From NCBI RefSeq assembly GCF_000208865.1, contig NC_018391.1:62001-126000 (forward strand): a stretch of DNA of 64,000 nucleotides, given 5' to 3'. This DNA comes from Neospora caninum Liverpool. Taxonomy: Eukaryota; Apicomplexa; Conoidasida; Eucoccidiorida; Sarcocystidae. The first letter of the stretch is position 1. Each line of letters starts with the position of its first letter. This document shows positions 36,271 through 47,077 of this stretch, in pieces. The notes below the pieces were generated by a model, which saw nothing but the letters and a program-made list of their open reading frames with translations, did not search any database and had not been told where the DNA came from. Both the position numbers and the translations under genes were made by a program.

Positions 36271-37493
36271 TATGCAGATGTAGAAGCCGGGTTGCGAGGG
36301 CGAGAGCCTCTGTCCGGATGGGCATGGCTGGGCGATGCCTTGTCCCTTCCGCACAGCGATGTGTCTCAGCATGCATTTACTGGAAGCGCGAGCTTGTGAA
36401 GAGCGCGTTTCGACGTCTGCAGCTCTTCAGCTTTTCACGTGAGACTGCTTTGGCGTGAGCCTTTCCTTCTCAGGTGCGTTTCATGATGGCGGCGCTGCTG
36501 AAGGTGGGACGTGGGACGTGCGACGAAGCCTACATCGTCGGCTTGTTGAATCGTGGAGAAGAAGAAGAGCGAGAAGACCAAGCGAGAGGGGAAGATGGAA
36601 TGGACCTCAAGGAGCGACACGAAACGGCAAGCATCTCAGAAGGACAGACGCAAAAACACGAAGAACCCGAACCTTCAAACGACATTCACGTCTCTCCCCC
36701 GCCTCCCTCTTCTTCCTCTTCGCCCGCTGCCGCCTCGCGGGTCAGGTCGAGTCCTTCCGCTGAGTCGCCAGAGGGTCCAGCGGAGAGAGATCAAGCCGCT
36801 GGCGAGGGCAAGAAAAGGAAGAGAGAGAAAGTCAGAGCGAAGGCGTTTTCGGCTGGCCTCGCACCCGCAGCGCCAGGCTGTCTCGTGCTTTACGACTGCC
36901 TCTTCGAAGGCGTCCAGTGGGACAGAGAAGACGAGCGACGAGAGCAGGGCGGAAAGTGCAGAAACGCGGAGACAGAGCTGGAGATACAGTCGAATGCAGA
37001 AACAAACACGTCAGCCGCGAAAACAAACGTGGGAGATAAGACGCCGTTAAATCCCAGAGAGACGTTTCAGGTAAGGAGCGCTTAATGGAGGTGCGGCGGT
37101 CTCTCTTCTCGGCCTCGTGTCTGTGCCCCGGCGCAAGACGGCCTTTCCAGTGCCTCCTTCTCTCGAATGGAAAAGCCGTCCATTATTCTCACGTTTTTCG
37201 GGCTTCTGCCTCGGGTCTTCACCTCCCTGTACAGTCGAGCTCTCCACAACATCCCAACCGTCACCCTCAGAGGCGACCTTCGCTGCCTCATCGTCTTTCT
37301 TGAAGGCAGCCACATTCTCTGCTTTTTTGTTTCGCCGCTTTTCTCGCCCTCCATCGCCTGTTTCCCCCTACCGCCCCACACAATCCCTCACTGTCTCTGT
37401 GTGCCCGGTCGTCTCTTTGCCTGTCTGCAGAATCAACACCGCAAAGCGTTGGAACGCGTTCAGGTGCTTCGATGTCTTGGTGGGATGCCGTAA
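31637..37493 (+). CDS. tRNA pseudouridine synthase, PUS3/Deg1-type (TruA family)
   Basis: Ten exons fit in phase: 31637-31939, 32184-32284, 32543-32620, 32899-32927 (29-nt microexon), 33685-33778, 34464-34551, 35227-35288, 35747-35837, 36474-37070 and 37431-37493, 501 aa. After a disordered N-terminus the TruA core reads FLLKLAYDGSAYSGIAYQGE, then FSRCGRTDKGVHAAGN with the catalytic Asp at about residue 144. Next come LNAVLPGDIRIVASAPVPPG, GRVYKYFFHSEGLDLPRM, VGEHNFRYFCKLD and AGRSFLWHQVRFMMAALLKV. CGRTDKGV, the RVYKYFF and FCKLD segments and the closing LVLYDCLFEGVQW place it in the PUS3 branch, which modifies U38/U39 of the anticodon arm. A roughly 110-residue acidic insert splits the last two motifs. 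The terminal exon is short and a further exon near 37857 cannot be excluded. Confidence 0.88.
36239..36268. repeat. (TA)n microsatellite
   Basis: About 15 TA units in the PUS3-like intron 35838-36473, preceded by imperfect TACATA repeats. Confidence 0.9.
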
Positions 37494-39045
37494 ATTTTCC
37501 AGCGAGGTCCTCTCGCTTCCGCCTCTCCGATATTTCCTCTCGCCCACTTCTCGTCCACTCTGTCCGTGCCCCGTGTTGTTCTCCTTCTCCCGTGCTCTCG
37601 AGGCTCTGCTCTCTTCTTCTATTTCTGGTTCCCCTCACTTTCGCTTCTCCGCGCATGCATTTCTTTCCACTTCCGTGTCTCCTGACTCTCTCCTCACTTT
37701 TGGTTATCGACATTTCTGTGTCTCCCGATTTGCGTTTCCACCGAATGCGCGGAACGGACTCTCCGTCGAGAAATGTGAGACGCGCCGCCCCCTGGTTTCC
37801 CGGGAAGGGGAGAGTCCGAACACTAACGACTGCGTCTAACGTTTTCTCGTTTTAGGATTCAGGGGGTCGGCCGGCACGTCGCACCCGGCCCTCTGGTCTT
37901 GCTGGCTTCACGGGCTCCTCCGGGTGATTCACTGTCGCCATCCCCGAAGAAAGCGAGAAAGGCGAACAACACGAAACAACTCTCACGAACCACGATTGTC
38001 TTATCTCGCTCACTACCCGCCGCACAATACGCGATATCTATCCATTCATACATCTATACACGCAGATATATATATATATATCTACATATTTATATAAAGA
38101 AAATCATATAGGGACACTAGCATGTTTATCGAGTATTTGTGTAGACGTGTGAGTGCTGATGGATAAATGCATCTAGGTTCGCATACATATATAGATGTGT
38201 TTACATATATACATGTTGTTCACTGATATATATATATATATATATATATTTGTTTATGGGTGTCTTCAATTCAATACATATTTAGTTGCACAGGTGTGTG
38301 GCGTCGTTCAACGCTCCGCAAATAACGGGACACAGCGTGCTAGACACGTGGGTTTCCGGTCTTGAGCGTGGTGCGCTTCTGAGGCATCAAGAGAGCCGGA
38401 AGAGTCACAGAAAAGTCGCTCGACTTGTGCATTTATCTTGCTGCGAGAGACAAGCAGACCCGCAGAACGCAGGAAAACGCGATTGGCGCGTGCTCACGGA
38501 AATGGGAAGGATGCGCATATGCACTGCCTTCCACAAAAACCATCTGCCAGGGCCGAGAGCCTCAGGTCCCGTCAGGTCGTCGATGTTGTCAAAAACCCAC
38601 GAAGCGCGCCTGCAGCGAGACGGGGAGAAGCTACGCTGCGTTGCTACTCTGGAGAGAGAGACGGGGCGAGGCGCCAACCCCGTCCACAAAGTTCTCTCCG
38701 TGAAGAGAAAGCATAAAAGAGCAGCACCGGAGTTACGGTCGTTGCTTAATTCACATCCGAGAAGCCGTGCGCTCTACAGACCCTCCGACGAGCGCTGCAG
38801 ATGCACGTCCATGATCGGATCCGAATCAAAATCTGGGAGGAACGTATCTCACACAATCTCTCGTCTCCTCGCTTCTTCCTTGTTGTCTGTCCCTCTCTTT
38901 CTCGCGTTTTCTTCTTTCCTCTTTCTCTGGCTGTTTGCCTCCGATTCTCTTGCCTTGCTTCCTGATCGCTTCTGTCCTTCCTCTGGCGGGGCTCCGTCGC
39001 CCCTCAGCCTCCCTCCTGTGTTTGCGCCTCTCCTCCGAGCGCGCA
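37494..39045. other. Convergent intergenic region with (TA)n
   Basis: It lies between the 3' ends of the PUS3-like gene and the small coiled-coil gene. (TA)n runs occur at about 38066-38080 and 38228-38249. A plus-strand open frame begins at 38286 but continues antisense through the neighbouring gene and is Arg/Ser low-complexity. A possible extra 3' exon of the PUS3-like gene could start at 37857. No other gene is supported. Confidence 0.45.
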
Positions 39046-40175
39046 TCATTTCCTGTTCTCGCCGTCTCCTCCAGGCTCCTCCCCTTCCGGTTCCGAAGGC
39101 GTGTGCAGCCAGTCGACGGGATCCTGCAAGGGCGGCACGCAGCCGGCCTCGCCTACGCGCAAAAACACGAAAAACGGTGCCCTATGCGAAGCGACGAAAA
39201 ACCGCGGGAAGGGCGGCGACCACCGCAACAACTTGCTCCCCCCCCGCGCCGTGTCTTCCCTTCTCTCTCAGCCGCAAGTTTTTTTCGCCCCGTCTCTCTG
39301 CCTTCCTCCTATCTTGTCGCTGTCTCTCTCATTCACTCTCAATCTCTCTCGTTCTCTCTCTTTGCTTTTGCCTCACCTTCTGGGTCTTCGGCCCCGAGCT
39401 GGGAAAGGAGGTTCTTTTCGAGTTCTTCGCGCCGCTTCTGCAGGCGAATCTGTTGAGCATGCAGTTCCTCCAGTTCCTTCAGCTGCTCCTGCTGGTGCGG
39501 CGGCAGAATCGGTGACAGCTCGTGCGAGTAGAGAGACAGCAGCCGCTGCTCGTTTTCCAGCGCGTCCGCAGATGGCTGGCAAGTCCCTCCCCGCTCCTCG
39601 GCGTGTCGCGAAGCAGAAACCGAACGCGAACCGACGGGGAAAAGAAGATTCGCTTCGCCCCGAGCAACGTCTCCGCCTGGCTCGGAGTTGGCCAGTCCCC
39701 CCCGAGCGGCCGTTCCCCAGACGCTCGCAGCTGCTGCATTCGGAGCATTCAGTTGATTCGGGTCCTCGCTGATGGCTCCAGCCGCGTCTCGAGAAACGCT
39801 GAGGGCGAGCGATTCCACACCTGTCCCCCCTCGCGCGCCGATCCCTGTCGTCTCCGCAGCTCTATCGGGCAACGAAGACAAAGGAGAAGAAGAAAACTGA
39901 GAGGAGGGCGAGGAGGGCGAGGAACGCGAGGAAGCGGGATCGAGGCGAGAGGTCGTAGACGGATGAGAGTGTTGCGGAGTGTCCCTCTCGGCCAGATCTT
40001 CTCCCTCGACGCTTTCTTCGTCTTCATCCAGGCGGATTGCCGTAAGTGGAAGGCCGCGGATGCAGAGAGTGTAAGGGAAGGCGAGAGGGAAAGAAGACGC
40101 AGGCGAAAAAGACGGGAGAGGCGAGACACGCGAGGCGATCGCCGAGCGGAAAAGCTCTACAGTGGGAACATCCAT
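39046..40175 (-). CDS. Small unknown protein with a C-terminal coiled coil (301 aa)
   Basis: Two exons in phase: 40175-39377 and 39152-39046, joined at a GTGAGG donor and a GTAG acceptor (DPE|GEAGC). The start is the ATG at 40175 (MDVPTVELFRSAIASRV). A short N-terminal globular-looking stretch (FPYTLCIRGLPLTAIRLDED) is followed by a Ser/Pro/Ala-rich middle. Near residues 225-262 there is a strongly helical, heptad-like segment (HQQEQLKELEELHAQQIRLQ) likely to form a coiled coil. The last exon adds CVPPLQDPVDWLHTPSEPEG and a TGA stop. I do not recognise a family and assign no function. Its 5' end lies about 1.1 kb from the presumed 3' end of the LRR gene on the same strand. Confidence 0.58.
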
Positions 40176-41325
40176 CGAACTGAAAAACAAGACACGAAGA
40201 AGATGGGCGGAAATGGAACAGGGGAAAGGATACTCTGGCCGAGGGAGAAAGTGTGAGACCGAACGAAACAAGGAAAGGCGGTCAGAGCTAAAGGGGAGAA
40301 CGGCCACTCCAAAAAATACACAGAGGGGCACGGAATCCCTGGCATATCGCGTATCTATACAAGCTTAATACAAGTTTATTTATATATATATATATATGCA
40401 TTTTTGTGTGGCTGAAGGGAACAATCGGGTAGAAAGGCGCGCATCCAACAAAGTTTGAGTTTGGTTTCTCCCCCTCGCGATTCTTCTCTTTTAACCTTCC
40501 AGGCATCAGACTGGCGAGAGCTGGAGACAACGAGCCTACAGTCGGTGATCTCCCGAACCGCTAGTCCTTCATCAGAACACAACACTGAAGTGGTCATACA
40601 TCTACGTAGATAGATGGATGAATAAACCGACAGATATAGATATATGCCTATACTCCAACACATATAATTAGAAAATACGGATATCTAGATAGAAAAATAG
40701 ATACAGAAATACACATATAGATATACAGACATGTGTAAACTCAAGCATATATATATATATAGGCACATATGCAGGTATTGATGTATGTATGAATGTGCAT
40801 GTGTTTCCTATTTAGTTGTGTATTTTTTAGAGACGGCTTCCCGAATTCCCTTGTTCTTTGAGGCCGAATCATGGGTGGGAAGTTTTTGCTGGCACAAATT
40901 TTCTTTCTAGACCTCACCAGCTGGAGACATCCAGAAAAAGCAAATGAGCAAGCTCCGGCAACGCAGCAGCTAGAGGCCGCAACGCAGTGCTGTCGTGAGG
41001 CTGCACAACAAACAGGAAATCTCAAGGAGCCTCGAAGCTCGAGAAACGGGAAGTCACGCGTGAGAGACGCAGCACGTTCAGGTGGTTTTGAATACAAAAG
41101 CGCGCGTATGCGCATACACATGTCTGGTCTGTGTTGCTCTGTATAGTTGTGTGAATCTAAAAGTATACATGAACACAGACTGAGATAGATGAGTCGCATA
41201 GGCAGAGAAGTCGATGAACTGAGAAACGGATTCAGATTCATAAAACCGTGTATATACATATGTGTGTGTTTATGTGCACCTACCTACACATTTGCAGAGA
41301 ACTGTGAATTTCTGTATATACACAT
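40176..41325. other. Spacer upstream of the coiled-coil gene, (TA)n-rich
   Basis: It is AT-richer than its neighbours, with (TA)n runs at about 40380-40397 and 40747-40761 and many TAGATA repeats around 40600-40740. It should contain the promoter of the coiled-coil gene and the 3' UTR of the LRR gene, and could hold an undetected 3' exon of the latter. No confident coding exon is visible. Confidence 0.45.
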
Positions 41326-42818
41326 CTATATATATATATATATATATATAAGCTTGTACGACTTTTCACGAAGCGACATGCGAACAGATGCCTCTGTGGA
41401 CCCTGCAGCGCCTCCACAGAGCGCGGCGCGCCGGGCATGCGAGAAGACGCGAAAAGGCGAAAAAAAGGAATGCCGCCGCACCGTGGTAAAGGAGAGGTCG
41501 AGCATTCTGAGGCCTCGTGCCGGAAGCTTGGCCAGAGAGACGGAAGCGAGCTCGAAGTCTCCTCCTGCATGCAACTCATGATTTCCTTTTCCAGCGCCTT
41601 CTCCTGCAGCCGCGCCCAAATCCCCCCTGCACACCTGACACACTCCTGAAGAAGAGGAAGAAGAGGCAGAAGAGGAAGAAGAGGAAGAAGAGGCAGAAGA
41701 GGCAGAGGCAGTGAAGGCGTCCTGTCGAGTTATGACGTGAAGGGCGCATCGTCTGCGGAGGGAAAGTAGCCGTTGCCGAGCTGCAGGCGCGAGGGACATC
41801 CGAGGCGAGAAAGAAGACGGATCGTTGAACGGATTGGGGGGAGTGCCCCACCAAGAACAGCAACACGGCGGGCGGTTAAGCCCCGAAAACCAGAAAGGTG
41901 GGGAGTTACCCCGCGGTCGATCTGCCTTGCTCGTCTCTTCAAGGGAGGTTCCGCGCTCGTTCCCTCTCCACTCTCCGCTCTCAAGGTCACCCACGTCTCT
42001 GCCATCTTCGATCTCTCCTCTTTCCGTCTTTCTCTGCGTCTTCTCCAGCTTCTCGCTGATTTCTTCTCTCTGGATCTCTGCTTCCACGCGTTGTTTCTGA
42101 ACCTTCAGAGCCTCTGCAAGTCTCTGTAGCGAAGACGGCTGCAGAGCGTTGTGCGCGAGAACGAGAATGGCCAGAGTGGTGTTTTCCTCCAGAGCTGCAG
42201 AGAGATGGTCCACAGCCTCGCTCGGCAGCACGCAGTTCGCTACGTCCAGGATTCTGAGAAGGAAACAAACAGCAGAGACCGAAACACGCAGATGTGCGCC
42301 CGCAGAGAGCGCAAACCGACCTTTTCTGAAGAAACGACGGAAACAGTGGATCCAGAGGAGAAGCCCGCGGGCAAAACGAACGCGAGGCGCCGGCGAAACG
42401 AGCAAGGAGAAAAGGGCCAAGAAAGGACGTTTCGTATCACACCCAGAGTAGTCGACACAACGACGGCCCCGTCAGGTCACTACGGAACGCATATTTGTAC
42501 ACCTCCGAAATGTGTATACTCATATATACATATATATACATATATATAAGTTCTAGGTCTATATATATGCATACGTAAATGCCCATGCATATACGTGTGA
42601 TCTTGGGTTGACGGTTCAAACAAGAGTGTCTATGATTATATATATAGACATATAGACACAAATATATGCAGACGCAAATTTGGTTTTCACGCCTACAGCT
42701 ACATGCACAGATGAATATCCGTACTCATATGTACAAGGTTCCGATGTGCGCATATAGGAATATAGACATATATATACGTAAACGTATGTGTATTGGGGTT
42801 TACCCTTCAGTTATTGAC

Positions 42819-42857
<39 letters not shown>

Positions 42858-44019
42858 CAAGAACATTTATGTGACCAGAGCAGTGAGGGAGTTTTCTTTC
42901 TTCGTGAAAGGTTACCTAATCGTTCGATTGGTCAGAAGGAGCTCGGCGAGCGGGAGGGCTTCTTGAAGATCGTTGCATGCGATGTTCAACTCTTCGAGGT
43001 GACAGGCTGGAGAGGCCAGGCCTTCGCAGAGGCGCCGGAGCCCCACAGCCGTCATGCCGTTTCCTGCACAAATCAAGGAAAACGGGGATTTTTCGAGTAA
43101 AAGAAACGGGAGACGCGTCACACGTCCTAAGCAGGAGGACAAGTGTCGCAACTGGCGAAAACAAGTGGAATCTTCTGTCCCTGTCGGAGAGCCTTCCCCA
43201 CACGCAGATCACGGGCTGCAAAAATCAGAAGCGAACATTCGTCGAGTCATTCCATTCGTATCTGCGAGGGGAGGCATCGAGAGAAGGACGAGGCGGAGGA
43301 AGGGGAAAGGAGAGAGACAGGGAAAGGAAAAGGGGAAAGGGGAAAGAAGGAAAGGCGGCAGCGGTTTCACTGTTGGCTGCATGCACGAAGCACATAATCC
43401 TCTCCAACCCCGTAAGACGAAGGCGATTGTAAATCTCCCAGCGTTTGTGGTGTCGCCTCCCCCCCCCCCCCCGGTTGTGGGCGCCGCCTTCTGAAAGTAA
43501 CGCCCTTGGGGAAGAGGTTCTGTCCTACCGGCGCACGCGAGGGATCGCAGCGAGGAAGTCACTTTCAGAGCCTCCGCGAGAATGTCGACGAGCTGGTCCG
43601 CGTACTGAACCATCCCGGCAGGTTCCGCGGCCTCGGTGCCCTCAAAGTCAGCGAAGGACCACGTGCAGTAGGACAAGTTCAACTCTTGCAGCGTTCCTGA
43701 AAACGAGCGGGGACAACCCCTGCTGCTTCCGATGCACTCCGGTCCACGAGAGAAAACCTTCCGGAGAGATCGACACAGGGCTGACGCGCGTCTGGATATG
43801 TACATGTGGACCTACACACAGAGATATATAGACTTTACAGATACAGACGTCGATACACACAGAGACACACACGTAGAGGAGGTCCATATATATATATATA
43901 TATATATGAGTAGATACAGATAGGCGCGGTGCTGTAGAGATCGACATATTTGTAAGCGTATGGGCGAATCCACAATTGTGGATAGATATACGTACGCGTA
44001 TCTCTCTTGATGTGCATGC

Positions 44020-44055
<36 letters not shown>

Positions 44056-47000
44056 TCACTTTTAGATATGTCTGTCAGGGGATCTGGAGGAAGAGTGGAG
44101 AGACGATGCATCTCCGAAACTCAACCTCGTGCATCTCTCTCGGCTCGGGTAGTTCTTTGTTCGTTTGTGGATCCAGTCCCCCGCCCGTTTCTTTTCCTCG
44201 CTTGACCTGCAGAGGTGAGAAGGTGCGCAAGGCCCTCCGCGACACAAAGGACCATTTGTAAATCTCCGCCGGTGAGGCTGTTTCGGCTGCGTGTTTCCTG
44301 GTCCTCGTGCAAACAGTAGTCATCCAGTTCGTTTGTCCATTCTTCTTCGTCTCTCCGTTTCCTCTGGCCCCTCGGGCCAAGGTCCACGCCTCGCGTCCCG
44401 GTGGGCGAGGCACTCTCGACTCGGCCGTTCTCTTCAGAGCTCGAGTTACTGCGCCGGCCGAGCCGCGCCTTCTGCAAAGTTCGCAGCAAGTAGCCTCTGC
44501 GGCTCTTCCCTTCCTGCTCAGTCGAAGCCGCAGGCGGAAGCGGCGGCTTCGCGCTCGAGAAGAGAGTGCGTGACGAAGAGGCCGAGTCGGGCGCAAATGC
44601 AGGCGACGCAGAAGAAGAAGAGGAGGAAGAGGGAGAGGACGAAGAAGAGGAAGAGGAGGAGGAAGAAAATGAGGAAGAAGAGAACGAGGAGAAAGAGGAG
44701 GAAGAAAAGGAGGGAGAGAGCAGGTAGGGGCGATCACGGGGGTCAGGGAGTGGAGAAGGGGAAGGGACGGGCGAAATATCCGCGTGGGAGAAATCGAGAG
44801 CCTTCAGAAAGGATTCAGTGGCCATGAGCGGTAGGAGGCCCGCGCAGCCTCCGCCAATGTTGCGCAGATAGAGCCGAGCGGGGCAGCTGTTGCACTTGAT
44901 GGTCTGCGGAAGGAGAAAAAAACAGGCACATGGATAGAGCGCGGCAACGCGGTGCACACATGAGGCAAAACCCTGTGTAGCACTTCACTGGGCGCACTCA
45001 ACCTCTTCTTTTTTGTCGGGATTGAGGCCTCCTCTTTCAGCACTCTCCTGACCTCTCGCGCTGTCTTCCTCGGAGGCACCTGTCCCCTCCCCACGTCTTC
45101 GCGTTTGTCCTCTCCTCTCTTTCCTGCCTTCCTCTCCTCGTGACGGATCCTCCTTTCTCCTCTCCGCACGTTTGTCCTCCGAGTCCTCTCCCCTCTCTCT
45201 CTTTCCCTCTCTTTCCGTCTCGTTCCCTTTTGCTTTTTCTCTGGTTCTCCGCACTTTTTCTCCCTTCTCGCGTTTTTTTTCTCTGTCCGTTGGTCCCTTA
45301 AGTTCTTCCGCTTCGTGTCGCGTCCTGTCCGCTGACCTCTGCAATCGCGCAGCAGCCGTCGGGTCCTACAAAATTGTCGGAAACATCGAGATGGAAGACG
45401 TCGAAATCTTTCTCCTCGTCCGCCTCCGTGGCGCATCCCGCTTCGGGTGTCCTGACACCAAGCGCGCAGTCGCCTCTCGGCTTTGCTACACCCTTTCTCT
45501 GAGGCGGAAGGAGATGGGAGAAGTCGGGGAAGAACGCCTTCGCCGCTTTCACTATCGACACAGACGACAGGCGATTGTGGCTCAGATTCAGAAACCGAAG
45601 ATGCGGCAGACAGGGCAGACACTCCGCGAGAATGCACACGCTGTCCTGCAGAGAGGTCCCAGAAATCGCAAATCCACAAACACCGAAAAATGAAGTGAGC
45701 AAGGAAGAGGGCAACGAAACCCGGAGCCCGCAATCCCGCCCACGAAGGGAAACCACCAGGCAACCACCCCATGATCTAGACGGTCTTGTGCGGTACATGT
45801 GTATGTAACATGAATATCCACACACATAACTATATATCTGCATATCTACGCAGATATATATATATATATATTCGCTAGATTCAAGACCTTATATGTATGA
45901 GTATGAAACTCGTTGAAGCGTGCGGCGCTCCGGCACTAGGAATGCTGGATCTGAAGGAGTCGTTGATTTTGATTTCAAGATGCAGGAGGTTCTCCGTTGC
46001 TTTTCGTTACAGAAGGCAGGCATCGCTCAAAACGCAAATGGAAAGGGGGCAAGGCTGGCCTTCTGTTTTCGTTCCGCTGGTCTTTCTTTCAGGTGGCGAC
46101 ACCGGAACCGCGGGGAAAATACGAACTCCTTAGGCGCGACAGACAGCGATTCCAGGGAGTGGGGGGAAATCCTCCGCACAAAAGATCCGGCAGCGCTTTC
46201 TACGTTCTCTCTGCCAAGCATCTTTGCCAGCGATGCTTTTTTCGATCTTTCGCGTGCTGCTCGGCAGAGGCTGGCGAGGGACGATTCATGGACAGGTGCG
46301 CTTTCTCTGCTTCATGCGCCCCTTTCGCGCACTTGGGAAGCCAAGACGTCAGTTGTTCACGGGCAATCGGTGATGCGACCCGACTCTTGGGAAGTAACTT
46401 ACATCTGTTAGTCGATTATCCGAGAGATCAATAACCCTGAGAAACGTCGATCTGAGCATGCAGGAAACAAGAATAGCGAGGCCATCGTCGTTCAGGCCTA
46501 CGCCGCTAAGCGCAACCCCCACAATGTCCCTGTCTTCGGGTTCTTCTCGTTCCTTGCTATTTGCTTCTCCCCGGTCTGTTTCTCCACCCTGATCTAGCGC
46601 GTCTGTTCGTGCCGTCTTGTCTGCCGAAGCGCCTTCTCGTCCGCCGTCACCTCGCTCTTTCGCTGCCCTCTCTCTCTCCTGCATGCGACGTGCGCGGGCT
46701 CGGTACCGCTCGGCTGCGCGCGCATGCAAGCTGGCCACAAAGTGGGAAACGTCTTCCTCGGTCAGCGTGGGCGAGCGCGAAACTAGCAGGCCGTTCTTGC
46801 ACGTTTCCACACGCAGCGTATCCGAAGGGAGAACATGTAGAGGCGGGGGATCCAGAACTAGAGACGCCAATGCGCCCGCGTCGTCTACCTGCGCACCCAC
46901 GCTGTCCTGTGCAGCTGTACGTACACCCGGATCGGGGGTCGCGCAGACGGGATTCGACACTTGAACGCAGCCGACAGGCGCCGCCTCTCTTCTTGGCATT

Positions 47001-47077
47001 GCTACAGCTACTATAGGCGCCGAAGAAGACGAGGGGGGGGGAAAGGGAAGCGCCAGCGCCTGGTTTGGGGTACACAT
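41326..47077 (-). CDS. Leucine-rich-repeat protein, ribonuclease-inhibitor type (~974 aa)
   Basis: Six exons fit in phase: 47077-46403, 45645-45337, 44903-44207, 43696-43529, 43063-42916 and 42253 to about 41326. The leader is followed by a charged helix (AAERYRARARRMQERERAAK). LRR units then run across the splice sites: FLRVIDLSDNRLTD|DSVCIL, PHLRFLNLSHNRLS, FHLDVSDNFVGPDGCCAIAE, GTLQELNLSYCTW, CHLEELNIACNDLQEALPLA, TIRILDVANCVLPSEAVDHL, TTLAILVLAHNALQPSSLQR and GLRMLDLSFTTV. The 28-29 residue spacing with Leu/Ala helices fits the RI-like subfamily, a protein-binding scaffold. Two low-complexity inserts (a poly-Ser run in exon 3 and an Arg/Glu-rich one in exon 6) interrupt the horseshoe. The 3' end is uncertain: the frame runs into a (TA)n tract, or splices at a GTGCGG donor after LDLSFTT. 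Exons 2 and 3 use GTCAGC and GTCAAG donors. Confidence 0.75.
41329..41350. repeat. (TA)n microsatellite at the LRR gene 3' end
   Basis: About 11 TA units where the last frame of the LRR gene reaches its stop. A translated TA repeat (Tyr-Ile) is unlikely to be real protein, so the true end is probably upstream or via another exon. Confidence 0.85.
42820..42855. repeat. (TA)n microsatellite
   Basis: About 18 TA dinucleotides in the intron between LRR exons 5 and 6 (42915-42254). Confidence 0.9.
44024..44052. repeat. (TA)n microsatellite
   Basis: About 14 TA units in the 44206-43697 intron of the LRR gene, with another run at 43886-43906. Confidence 0.9.

Noticed and set aside
38286..39515. 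Plus-strand open frame of about 409 codons
   Set aside because: Its second half is antisense to the two-exon coiled-coil gene, which has correct phase and better composition; the frame itself is Arg/Ser low-complexity.
45906..46020. Possible extra LRR exon (minus strand, NLLHLEIKINDSFRSS)
   Set aside because: Exons 1 and 2 of the LRR gene already join in phase and continue the repeat without it, and it lacks a good donor.
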